Notes under the pieces: model-generated
Databases searched by the model: none
What the model was told of the DNA's origin: nothing
What the model saw: only the letters and a program-made list of their open reading frames with translations
Made by a program: the position numbers and the translations under genes
Source: JAIXWP01 sp041391745
GTDB lineage: Bacteria; Bacteroidota; Bacteroidia; Flavobacteriales_D; Sanyastnellaceae
NCBI GenBank assembly: GCA_041391745.1
Contig: JAWKNK010000013.1
Location: 1-64,000, forward strand
Direction of reading: 5' to 3'
DNA length: 64,000 nucleotides
Shown: in pieces, positions 44,969-54,686 of the stretch
How the letters are laid out: each line of letters starts with the position of its first letter
Numbering within the stretch: the stretch's first letter is position 1

Positions 44969-47361
44969 TGAACCGAAATGTGAAATGATTTATTCTCTTC
45001 TTTAGAACTGAATACCACCAAATATGTTCCAGCACTCATGGAATTTACATCGATAATGTTTCTACCAGACGTTAAATTGTAATTTCCTACCAACTCACCG
45101 CTCATCGCATAAAGTTGTACATATCCATTTTTATAAGGATTCTCAACTACAATTCGCTTCCCCGGTTGACTAAATACTGCAACGGATCCAGCTTTCAATT
45201 CGCTTTCTAACACACTTACATTGCCTGTCTGAACACCCCAACAATATTGACCTTTCTGAATGTTATTGGCACGGATGCGTCCGGCATAATTGGTTGGACT
45301 TCCCTGAGTGGAAACACTAAAATCTTCCCACAAGGTCCACTCACTCAGTCCATCGGGTCTGTAAAATATTTTCAAATCATTTTCTGTAAAACCAAGTTGC
45401 TCAAGCTCCGAGAAAAACTCGATATCAAAATAATTCGTTGAGCTGCTGCTTCCGTAATAAGGAAAGAAGATATCCAAATCGGCATTTCCGATTTCCCCAT
45501 CTATAAGCCACCATCTATCATTTGAAAGAAAATAATCTGTAAAGGGCACAAAGGCGGGCTCATTGGCGGTGGCATAATGATTTTCACAATGAAAAGTGAT
45601 TTGATCTTGACCTGCCATATCATTGATAAAAAGCTGAATGTTCGGATAGTTCAATGATGTTTGTCCTGTACCGGTTATCACTCTGGTCTCACTTAGCGTT
45701 GCTAAAGAAAGTTTGTGATGATAGTTGAGCAAAACAGAAACGGCTTCAAAATTTTCAGGCAAATCAAACTCATGAAATGTAATGTTTCCAGTCATCACAA
45801 AGGTGGTGTCAAACCAGTTGTCTGCCCAGTCGGTCACTGAAATCTCAATCGGAACATTGCTGTATAATTCAGGATTGTAATGTTGAAATTGCTCTACTGA
45901 CAAAGTGATATGATTATCGTTTTGATTCCAATGTCTGATTCTAAATTCTGCATCGCCCTCTGTGAATACCCAATCTTCAAAAAATGAAGTAAGGTCTGCC
46001 TCGGTATATCCTTGAAAGAAGTCGCGCATGTCTTCACTTGAAATGGCGGTGAATGCATTAGCGGCTAAAAAGTCTCGGCACGCTTCAAAGAAAGCCTCAT
46101 CGCCCATGTATCCCCGCAGCGAATGTGCCACAAGTGCTCCTTTGTTGTACACATGACTTCCGTATGTCAATTCATGAGGTACTCCGCTCACGGGATATCG
46201 GCCGCCATCGTATTCGTGTGCGTGCAGCAACACATCTTTGTGGTTGGCATTTACATAGTCAATATAGGCTTGATAGTCATATTGTGTTTCCATATACAGC
46301 GCTTCGCTAAAAGATGCCCAACCTTCATTGAGCCACATGTCTTCTGCTGTGCTGCACGTTACCAAATCTCCCCACCAATGATGCGAGAGTTCATGCGCCA
46401 TGAGCGTTTCATAATCTAAATTTCCATTGATGGCAAAAAGCGGATATGCAATATTTGTAGCATGTTCCATGGCACCTCCGCTGAATGGTACGGCTACATA
46501 TCCCACGCGTGGCCACACATAATCGCCGTAATGTTCTTCTTGTGAATGCAACCAAGGGATCAAAGTGGACATGCTAAGTTTGAAAGCTGTAGTGTCCGTC
46601 GCGCGAGAAGCGAGGTAAATAGGAATCAAATCTCCTTGTTGATTCTCGAATTCCCATTCTACATGGGTGTAGGTACTTGCTGCCACTGAAGCGAGATAAC
46701 TCGGAATGGATAAATTGAGCTCCCATCGCGTAAGCAAGCTATCCATTCCCACTTCTTGTTCTGATGTTTTCATCCCACCGCAATAGGCAGTTTTTCCGTT
46801 ATTGGTGAGCACATCAACTGTGTAAGTGCTGCGCTCTACGAAATTATCAAAGCATGGAAACCACACACGTCCATAATTGTGCGGATCCGCATTGAAACCA
46901 ACGCCTAGATTGTATGCATAATTTGAATTGGTGTAGAATCCACCAAAAGATGGGTCAACCTCTGGCTGACCATGATAATATATAACAGGAGCAATTAAAT
47001 CGCCCAACATCAATGGGGTTTCTAATTGGATATAGAGGTGATCGCCGTCTTGATAATACGTAGCTTGGACATCATCAATTATAATAGAATCAACCTGCAA
47101 TGCAGCCAAGTCAAAATGAATCACTGAAACATCATTCATTTTACTTTCCATTTCTTGAGTGCATGCCCCCGCAATTTGTGTTGCATTGGTCTGCGTCAGA
47201 TCAAGGTAAATGTAGGTGTGGAGGATGTCCAGGGTATCGCTTCTGGCATTGCCTGGGTCATCAAAAAGCAAGTTTTTATGGTGCGGGTGATTGCAAACGG
47301 TATGTTGTGCACTGGCTGAAAATGCCAACAAAATCAATATCAATAAGGGTAAATTCTTCAT
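44965..47361 (-). CDS. M1-family aminopeptidase with type IX sorting domain
   Basis: The ATG at 47,361 gives 798 residues with a signal peptide (MKNLPLLILILLAFSASAQ). The M1 zinc site is HELSH at about residue 322, with the second glutamate in WLNEGWASF. GGAMEHATNIAYP matches the GxMEN-type exopeptidase motif in modified form. The C-terminus (VVENPYKNGYVQLYAMSGEL, then AGTYLVVFSSKEENKSFHI) is a type A T9SS sorting domain, so it is secreted to the cell surface. A TTG at 47,370 would add three residues. It overlaps yhhQ by 4 bases. Confidence 0.93.
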   Translation of the reverse strand: MKNLPLLILILLAFSASAQHTVCNHPHHKNLLFDDPGNARSDTLDILHTYIYLDLTQTNATQIAGACTQEMESKMNDVSVIHFDLAALQVDSIIIDDVQATYYQDGDHLYIQLETPLMLGDLIAPVIYYHGQPEVDPSFGGFYTNSNYAYNLGVGFNADPHNYGRVWFPCFDNFVERSTYTVDVLTNNGKTAYCGGMKTSEQEVGMDSLLTRWELNLSIPSYLASVAASTYTHVEWEFENQQGDLIPIYLASRATDTTAFKLSMSTLIPWLHSQEEHYGDYVWPRVGYVAVPFSGGAMEHATNIAYPLFAINGNLDYETLMAHELSHHWWGDLVTCSTAEDMWLNEGWASFSEALYMETQYDYQAYIDYVNANHKDVLLHAHEYDGGRYPVSGVPHELTYGSHVYNKGALVAHSLRGYMGDEAFFEACRDFLAANAFTAISSEDMRDFFQGYTEADLTSFFEDWVFTEGDAEFRIRHWNQNDNHITLSVEQFQHYNPELYSNVPIEISVTDWADNWFDTTFVMTGNITFHEFDLPENFEAVSVLLNYHHKLSLATLSETRVITGTGQTSLNYPNIQLFINDMAGQDQITFHCENHYATANEPAFVPFTDYFLSNDRWWLIDGEIGNADLDIFFPYYGSSSSTNYFDIEFFSELEQLGFTENDLKIFYRPDGLSEWTLWEDFSVSTQGSPTNYAGRIRANNIQKGQYCWGVQTGNVSVLESELKAGSVAVFSQPGKRIVVENPYKNGYVQLYAMSGELVGNYNLTSGRNIIDVNSMSAGTYLVVFSSKEENKSFHISVH

Positions 47362-47465
47362 AAAAATCAATGATTGGGCAATTTAAGCGATTTTTTTGGG
47401 GTGAAAGTAGGGGATTAGCTTTCCCATTTGTAATTTTATAGTTGGATTCCTAAATCGATGTTGCC

Positions 47466-48953
47466 ATGAAACCAAGCAATGAATTATTCGACCTGATAAA
47501 GACCCTTTCAAAAAGCGAAAAGCGATTTTTCAAATTGCAAAGCGCCTTGCAAAGCGGAGACAAAAACTATGTTCGACTTTTTGATTGCATTGATAAAATG
47601 GATGCATACGATGAAGAAGAAATCAAAGAGGTATTCAAAGGTGAGAAATTCATCAAGCACCTTCCGAGCGAAAAAAATCACTTGTATAAGCTGATTTTAA
47701 AATCCCTAAGAAGCTACTACAGCGACACAAGTGTCTCAAGCATTCTAAAACAAGAGATCAAGAACATCGAAATCCTCTACCATAAATCGTTGTTTGACGA
47801 GTGCAATAAATTCCTCGCAAGAGCAAAGAAACTGGCAGTCAAATACGAGAAGTTCTACTATCATTTTGAATTGATCTCCTGGGAAAAAATGCTTTTGGAA
47901 GAAGCATTTGAAGACGGACAATTCACCATTGATATCGATGCACTCATTCAAGAAGAAAAAGATGTAATCGATAAATTGAGAAACTTGGCAGAATACCAAG
48001 TGCTTTATTCTAAAATCAATTATGTATTTAGAAGTGGAGGATATGCGCGCACAGAAGAGAATAGAGCAATTGTTGATGAGATTGTCAATCACCCGTTAAT
48101 CAAAGGAAAGAACACTGCTCTTTCAAAAAGAGCGGCCACCATCTGCTACTACACGCAAGGTTTCTGCAACTTGGCAAATGGCGACTACGAAACGGCATTG
48201 GAGAAATTTCGTCGTGTGAAGTTTATTCTCGATGAAGCCAAACATTTACGTGGTGATTTGTCGAAGCGTTACTTACGCACTCTTTCAAACATGATCCCGT
48301 GTTTGCTGCATAAAGGCGAGTTTACTGAAGCCAACAATCTCATTCAAACCATGCGCGATTTGAAGGATGAAGAAGGCTTTACCACTCGCGATTTGCAAGC
48401 AAGTATCTTCAAAAATGCAGGTTTAGCAGAACTTGAAGTTTACCATTATAAAGATGCTTTCAATGATGGAATAGTGGCTGCAGAGGATTTGATGAAAGGC
48501 TTAGCAGATTTTGAAGGTAAGCTGCACAAGGAACACGAACTCACATTCTTCTACCAGTTTGCATTTATTTATTTCGGTGCTGGTCAATACAACAAGGCGC
48601 TTTCATGGATCAATAAGGTGCTCAACGACAACGAAAACACGCTACGACAAGACTTATACAGCTATGCCCGATTGTTCAACTTGGCCATCCATTTTGAATT
48701 GGGCAACTATGATTTGTTGGAATACACGATCAAATCGACCTTCAGATATCTGCAAAAGCGCGAGCGTGATTTCCCTATGGAAAAAGTAATCATTGATAAT
48801 TTTAAAAAATTAATCAAGAATCAATCAGAAGCAGAAAGGAAGAAGCTTTTTGCAAGCTTCCACGAATCCTTAGTGGAGTTGAAAAAAGAATCTGAAAATG
48901 AAATTGTATTCAAGTTTTTCGACTTTGAAAAGTGGGTGGCCACGAAGTGTTAG
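47466..48953 (+). CDS. helical-repeat (TPR-like) protein of unknown function
   Basis: The 495-residue protein begins MKPSNELFDLIKTLSKSEKR and is all-helical. TPR-like stretches include YYTQGFCNLANGDYETALEK, FRRVKFILDEAKH and FAFIYFGAGQYNKALSWINK. It has no signal peptide. The type is common in Bacteroidota as an uncharacterised cytosolic protein. It is divergent from the peptidase gene with a 104-base intergenic region, and its last four bases overlap the convergent gene at 48,950. Confidence 0.8.
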   Translation: MKPSNELFDLIKTLSKSEKRFFKLQSALQSGDKNYVRLFDCIDKMDAYDEEEIKEVFKGEKFIKHLPSEKNHLYKLILKSLRSYYSDTSVSSILKQEIKNIEILYHKSLFDECNKFLARAKKLAVKYEKFYYHFELISWEKMLLEEAFEDGQFTIDIDALIQEEKDVIDKLRNLAEYQVLYSKINYVFRSGGYARTEENRAIVDEIVNHPLIKGKNTALSKRAATICYYTQGFCNLANGDYETALEKFRRVKFILDEAKHLRGDLSKRYLRTLSNMIPCLLHKGEFTEANNLIQTMRDLKDEEGFTTRDLQASIFKNAGLAELEVYHYKDAFNDGIVAAEDLMKGLADFEGKLHKEHELTFFYQFAFIYFGAGQYNKALSWINKVLNDNENTLRQDLYSYARLFNLAIHFELGNYDLLEYTIKSTFRYLQKRERDFPMEKVIIDNFKKLIKNQSEAERKKLFASFHESLVELKKESENEIVFKFFDFEKWVATKC

Positions 48954-50632
48954 AGTTCACCGGAATCAATCTTGTCTCGCCACCTTTTCATAGCGGAAGT
49001 GTTGTTTCCTCTTTCTACTTCTTTGAAAAATAACTTAGAGGTTTTCTCAAAGGTGGAATGTACTTTTTCATAATTAAGATACATTTCACTTGCAGTTTGT
49101 GCTGCACGATTCACTCGTTCCAACTTTCTTCTATACTGCTCAGCTAAGTCGAAGTACAGATTGAAAAATTGATTAGATTCTGCCGTTATTGGAAAGTAGA
49201 AGTAGCTTTTGTAAGGATCAAAAATCGTCGCAGTTGTGCATTCTAATGTTCCTTCATAATCATTGACGTCCATGTACAATTGCACTTCCAAATGATAGCG
49301 CTCTGCAGGAGGACGCAACTGATATTTGCTGTAGTTGACACTATCATCCACCAATTCTCGAAATCGAATGGAAGTAGTATCATTCCAAATCACATATGGT
49401 CGCTCGAGCAAACTGTGTCTCAAAGTAGAATCATTGAAGAAGTGCTGCTGATTCGTGATGGTCGAATCATTTGCAATGAAGGCTTCATTCACTTTTTTTA
49501 TTTCTTCTATTTCAAAACGTCTATAGTTACTCCAAAAGTTGGCATTGTAAGGTGTTGCATTAATTTTTACATAGTCTTCATATGATGCTGGAGAGAATTG
49601 AAAAACGGGCAACGTGAATAATTCATTATAATCGAAAGCAACAAGCAGTGCTTGTGTATTCAAAGTAAAATCTTGCAGGTCTGACGTCTGATAATGCAAG
49701 TCATAGTTGAAATGAACAGATTCTAAAGTCATCCTTCCACTATGGCGACCATAATTCTTAGTAAGATGCAGATTCACATTTTTCAACCGATCGGAGTAAC
49801 CAATAGGGACGAAAGGGTAGGACTGAGCATCCAAGAGATTTAAATCTATCCGCACGATTTCCGATGATTTTTCATCGATCCAAAGTTCACCATTGAAAAA
49901 ATGACCATCTGCAGATTTAGGTTTAAACTTTACTATTTGAACAACAACCCCATCATCTGTAGTCACCCTGCCGCCATCCGAAAGCCAATATTTTTTTCGA
50001 TTTTGTTTCATTGAAAATTCAAGTGGAGAATGAGGAAAGTAATCTGAAGATTCAAAAGCATTGTGCAAACAAATGGACTTCGAAATTTCTGTAGATAGAA
50101 ATGTCCTATTCGCAAAGGGTTTAAGAGCGATTCTACCTTGCTTTAGCTGTAGTTCCTGAACGGCATAGTCATTATAAATTCCGTTATAATAACATTCAAT
50201 CAATTCAATTTGATTGGTGCCATCAAAAGTTTGAAGGTTAAAATAGGAGGATGCGGAAAGCGAACTTTGAGTTCTAGCTTTGCGAACAGCTTCTATCTTT
50301 TCATATAAATAAGTATCGTCTGCATGTATCGTGAGCGTAGCAAGGTCGTGGGTCAATACGGTGAGACGAATAATATCAAGCTTTACGTTGGGCTCTAAAA
50401 CAATGAGTTGTTTTGAATATCCAACGGAAGAGATATAAATGGAATCACCGACATGGTTGTTTAGCAATTCAGCTTTTCCATTTATGGTGCTATAGGTCCC
50501 TCTGTTAGCGTTGAAATTATGAATGGATGCATAAGGAATAGGCTCACTCGAATCAGCGTCTATTATGGTAACTGAAATAGAAACAGTTTCATCCTTTTCA
50601 TTTTGACCGTGCAGAAGTGTGCAGGCAAACAA
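48950..50632 (-). CDS. carboxypeptidase regulatory-like domain protein
   Basis: The protein has at least 560 residues. A CarboxypepD_reg-like domain at residues about 15-95 reads ISVTIIDADSSEPIPYASIH, then GTYSTINGKAELLNN and IYISSVGYSKQLI. The rest is beta-rich. Upstream in frame the sequence encodes HLKYLVAILLLFACTLLHGQ, a clear signal peptide that opens at a CTG right after TAA, with no ATG. The true start is near 50,665, perhaps with a sequencing error. It is probably an outer-membrane or periplasmic protein. Confidence 0.8.
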   Translation of the reverse strand: MFACTLLHGQNEKDETVSISVTIIDADSSEPIPYASIHNFNANRGTYSTINGKAELLNNHVGDSIYISSVGYSKQLIVLEPNVKLDIIRLTVLTHDLATLTIHADDTYLYEKIEAVRKARTQSSLSASSYFNLQTFDGTNQIELIECYYNGIYNDYAVQELQLKQGRIALKPFANRTFLSTEISKSICLHNAFESSDYFPHSPLEFSMKQNRKKYWLSDGGRVTTDDGVVVQIVKFKPKSADGHFFNGELWIDEKSSEIVRIDLNLLDAQSYPFVPIGYSDRLKNVNLHLTKNYGRHSGRMTLESVHFNYDLHYQTSDLQDFTLNTQALLVAFDYNELFTLPVFQFSPASYEDYVKINATPYNANFWSNYRRFEIEEIKKVNEAFIANDSTITNQQHFFNDSTLRHSLLERPYVIWNDTTSIRFRELVDDSVNYSKYQLRPPAERYHLEVQLYMDVNDYEGTLECTTATIFDPYKSYFYFPITAESNQFFNLYFDLAEQYRRKLERVNRAAQTASEMYLNYEKVHSTFEKTSKLFFKEVERGNNTSAMKRWRDKIDSGEL

Positions 50633-50749
50633 CAGCAGTATGGCGACGAGGTATTTCAGATGCAGTTACTTTTTATAAATGTATAAAGCTATTATGTGAA
50701 AGCATTGTAAAATTGGGAAAAGCGAAGGATTCCAAACGAATTTATTCAA

Positions 50750-50778
50750 AAAAAAACCACCCTGAAGGGTGGTTTTTA
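50750..50778. terminator. bidirectional intrinsic terminator
   Basis: ACCACCCT, a 2-base loop, and AGGGTGGT form an 8-bp stem flanked by a run of A on one side and of T on the other. It would end the - strand coiled-coil gene at 50,798. Confidence 0.85.
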
Positions 50779-50797
50779 AATAGTATTTTATTTCAAA

Positions 50798-52512
50798 TTA
50801 TGCTTTGCCTAATTCCTTAGCCAACAACGCATCAATTTTTGCAGCTTCTTCAGTTGCCAATTCAGCATCAACCAAAATTCTTCCGCTGTGCTCATCAACG
50901 ATTACTTTTGCGAGCAGCTACGTCCATTTTGCTTTTGTGGTGGAATTTGAATGAATGAACCAACAGATGCTTCACGGCCTCAATTGGCACAACAGCCAAA
51001 CCATTTGGTGAACCACCGCGGATACGCTCGTAAGCATCAATTCAAAGCGTTGCTCAATCAATTGCTTAGCTTCTTCACTTTTCTTCAAAAGGAATTGCTC
51101 TTCTTTCTCCGTGTCCTTCACGATTTCGTCCAACTCAGCCTTCTTGATCTTAAGGTCATTGCGACGCTCGTCCAATTTCTTTTGAGCAGCATCAAACAAT
51201 TCAGACTTAGTAGTGTGCTGTGCCTTGTGCTCACGAATACGCTTTTCAAAAAGTTGAATTTCCAATTCCTGGAATTCAATCTCTTTGTTCAACGATTCGA
51301 ACTCACGGTTGTTCTTCACCTTTTCAAGTTGCTCTTTGTACTTCTTAATCATTGCTTCTGAATCCTTGATACCTTGCTTCTTCGCTGCAATTTCGTTATC
51401 AAGTTCAGTCACTTCATTAGAAAGATTTCCAATGCGTGTCTCCAATCCTGCTACCTCATCCTCTAGATCTTCTACTTCTAGAGGTAGTTCTCCACGCATA
51501 GCGTGAATTTTATCGATACGTGAATCGATAAGTTGAATGTCATAAAGCGCGCGCAACTTGTCTTCTACAGTTACGCCTTTCTTAGCATCATCGCCTTCCA
51601 TAAAAGCGAGACGCGGTGAAGTTTTACTTGCCATGTCGTCTATTACTTCCTTATTTATTGGTTTCTCTTTTTCAACCGGTCTCTCAATGTTTGCAATAGG
51701 AGCAAACTTGATTCCGGGCTTTCCATCAGGTCCTGGAGGACTGTAGATGGGGTTAGCAGTAGGCTTAGGTTCTGCAGGCAATATCTCCTTAGGTGGAAAC
51801 ATTTTCTTTGCAGGTTTTGCAGGTTCCTCTGCCTTTTTAGGTGCTTCCGCTTTTTTTGGAACCGGTGCTGCCTTTGTAACTTTCACTTCTTCTGGCCTTT
51901 TTCAGATTAACCCTTTTATCAGCCTTTTTGGCTGGGCCTTTTGGTGCTGGGGCGGCCTTTTTTGCTGGTGTAGCTTTTTTGGCTGGTTCAGCTTTCTTCT
52001 ACTTCCTTTACGCGCTGCTTTCTTAGCAGGCTCTGCTTTTTGCAACAGCTTTTTCGCCGGAGCTGCTTTTTAGCTGGTTTAGCCGGTGTAGCTTTTTAAC
52101 TACTGCTTTTTTAGCTGGTGCAGCCTTCAACTTTTACCGTTGCGCTTTTTCTTCTAGCTTTTTTCGCTGGCGCAATAACTTTTTTGCCTAGACTGCTTTC
52201 TTAGCAACGCTTTTTAGCAGGTGCAGCTTTTTCCTGGAGCTGACTTCTTCACTGGAGCTGCTTTTTAGCAACTACTTTTTAGCAGAGCCGCCTTTTTAAC
52301 CACTACTTTTTCGCTGGAGCTGCTGCTTTCTTTGGAGCAACTTTCTTTGCTTTTTGTAAAAAGGTGCCTTCTTGGCTGGAGCAGACTTCTTCTAACAGCT
52401 TTCTTCACTGGTTTAGCCGCTTTTTTAGCAACTTTAGCTACTGGCTTTGGGGCTGGCTTCGACTTCGAAGCAGCCTTGCTCCTTCACAGCTTTTAACTGG
52501 TTTTTTCGCCAT
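50798..52512 (-). CDS. DUF164-type coiled-coil protein with Lys/Ala-rich tail, frameshifted
   Basis: The protein would have about 570 residues. The start (MAKKPVK at 52,512) leads into about 200 residues of PAKKA-type repeats, like histone H1 tails. A proline-rich linker is followed by the coiled coil of zf-RING_7/DUF164 proteins (VEDKLRALYDIQLIDSRIDK, then ELPLEVEDLEDEVAGLETRI). The C-terminus should be a C4 zinc ribbon. Here EREASVGSFIQIPPQKQ and IVDEHSGRILVD replace the cysteines. Many slips lie in the repetitive tail and two near 50,900-50,960. It follows nif3 by 4 bases. Confidence 0.8.
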
Positions 52513-52516
52513 AGTT

Positions 52517-53592
52517 TCAGAGATAGTTAATGGGATTAGTCACCACCCCCGGTTTTGTGGACCGCGAAAAGTACGAAATTTTTCTGCGTTCAATCGCAGG
52601 GTCGATTGTGAATTGTTCGTTTCATAATGTCCAATATCAACGTCTATCGATCATCGGCATCAAAAAACTGATGGTATTTGTAGTCGCTAGTTATAAAATA
52701 TCTGCTCCGCAAGGGATATGGCTTTCTAAACAAAACTTCCGGGGCCCCCGCAGATAGCGACTTTTTTGATGGGTTTGTCTAATGGTTTAGTTGTAGCGAA
52801 TGCTGCCAGCATGCATCACTTTTTTACATGTTGTAAAAAGGATTCCAATGGCATTTCTTGAAAAGTTCTCGCAGTCATTCCAAGGGTCTGCTACCCATTT
52901 CGTTTGATAAGTGGGTAAACATCATAAGCCACTTCCTCATAAGGGTGTGCCGACTTCAAAGCATCTAGAGCATGATTGAGCTTCATAGGAGAGAACAATT
53001 TCCGTTTTTATTTCATTTCAAAATGGTCCTCACCAACATTTCCTACAATGGCTCTGCACCTTCATTGCCTCTGAAGGTTCCTGTGCCTGCAATATTGAAG
53101 CTGCAATGATCATATTTGCCAATCTCACCGCATCCAACATTCCATAAGGCCTCGCGCACATGTGCGGCGTGATCTTGAGGGACATAGTAAATTAACTTGA
53201 GCAATTGTTCTTTTTTCGGATCGAGGATTTTGATGTTACTAAGCTCAAGCTTTTCTGCAAACTTGGCATTGACCATTCGCAAACGTTGTCCAAATTGGTG
53301 TGGTAAGAGATGAGATTCAAGCCATTTTTAATGGCTTTCATCACCACACGTTCAATATAATTTTTCCCTGTAAGCCTCTTTAATCCCACTAAATACGATA
53401 GGGTGGTATCAATGACATTGCAATTTTTTCAATAGCCTCGTCAACACTGCTTCTATGCAGTCCGAGACTTACCATTATGCCAGTGATTTCTTCGTCTGGA
53501 TTTCCAACTAATAATCCACTATTGTCATAACTTTCCTGCAGCGCTCCGGGTGCTTTCATTTCAAGAAATGAAAGTAGTTCGCGGATTTTCAT
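52517..53592 (-). CDS. Nif3-like dinuclear metal centre protein, frameshifted
   Basis: Pieces follow the order of the Nif3/YqfO family: MKIRELLSFLEMKAPGALQE, SYDNSGLLVGNPDEEITGIM, then KRLTGKNYIERVVMKAIKNG, YYVPQDHAAHVREALWNVGC and GEIGKYDHCSFNIAGTGTFR, ending HPYEEVAYDVYPL, VAICGGPGSF and ISLRSRYFITSDYKYHQFFD. The motif histidines that bind the metal pair are visible in parts. It would be about 360 residues. At least five slips break it. It is divergent from lpxK with only 39 bases between. Confidence 0.85.
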
Positions 53593-53631
53593 ACTTTACT
53601 GTTTTTCTTTGCTGCCGCCTAAATTAGTAAC

Positions 53632-54680
53632 ATGAAGTTCATCCGCCTAATATTATGGCCTTTTTCTTTTGTGTACTCCATCATTTTATGGTTGAAATAC
53701 ACTCTATACAAAAGGCATCTTCCAATCGGAGGGAGGCGTCATTCCTACTATTGTGGTGGGCAATTTGAACCTGGGCGGTACTGGCAAAACACCTCATACG
53801 CTTGCTATTCTTGAGCATCTTTCAAAGAATGGAGTAGAAGTAGCCCTACTCAGTCGTGGTTATGGTAGAAAAACAAAAGGCTTCCGCTTAGTTGAGCCGA
53901 ACAAGCTCCGCTGCCGAAGTGGGTGATGAGCCGCTTTTAATGAAGCAAAGACTTCGGGACATACCTATGGCTGGTGTTTGTGAAAATCGACTTTTGGGAA
54001 TCAAAGAATTAAAGCAGCGTTTTCCCAATCTGAAGTGGGTGGTTTTGGATGATGCGCTCCAGCACCGTCGTCTCAAAGGGAATGTCAATATTCTACTCAC
54101 CGAGTTCTATAGACCATTTTTTAAGGACTTCTTGGTGCCAGCAGGTAATTTACGTGACCACCAGGTTCGTGCTAAAGATGCTGATCTCATCATTTCAACA
54201 AAGTGCCCAGCCGAGCTGAATGTAGAACAAATGGACTTGTGGGAATCCAAAATTTCATTAGATAATAGTATTCCTGTAGTATTTTCTAAGTTAAAGTATG
54301 ATGTTCCCAAGCATGTTTATACGGGTTTGAACTTGGATTTTCAACCTGATGAAAGCATGGTGGTGACGGGAATAGCCAAGCCTAAAGCGTTCATTCACTT
54401 CGTTGAGAATCAATATAATCTTAAAAAAATCAAAACTTACCCCGATCACCACCCATTTACTGTTAACGACATGGCCGTGATTCAGCGGGATTTTGATACC
54501 TTTACGCGCCCTTCAAAGGCCATCTTTACCACAGAAAAAGATGCCGTAAAAATGGCGGACTTAAGCGGTTTTGAACAACTACCCATCTACTACATTCCTA
54601 TAAGTGTAGAGGTATTTTCACCAGATGGTTCAAATTGGTTGGAAACGCTCGAGCGATTGATGAAGGAAAAGATTAATTGA
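53632..54680 (+). CDS. lpxK: tetraacyldisaccharide 4'-kinase, two frameshifts
   Basis: The protein reads MKFIRLILWPFSFVYSIILW (membrane anchor), then VGNLNLGGTGKTPHTLAILE, the Walker A P-loop, and ALLSRGYGRKTKGFRLVEPN, followed by AAEVGDEPLLMKQRLRD and VLDDALQHRRLKGNVNILLT. The order is diagnostic of LpxK, which adds the 4'-phosphate in lipid A. One extra base near 53,700 and one extra A near 53,905 disrupt it. The gene is normally essential, so errors are the likely cause. gatB follows 6 bases later. Confidence 0.9.
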
Positions 54681-54686
54681 TAATTT

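Noticed and set aside
51285..52757. Several + strand frames opposite the DUF164-type gene
   Set aside because: They are antisense reads of the Lys/Ala-rich and coiled-coil coding sequence.
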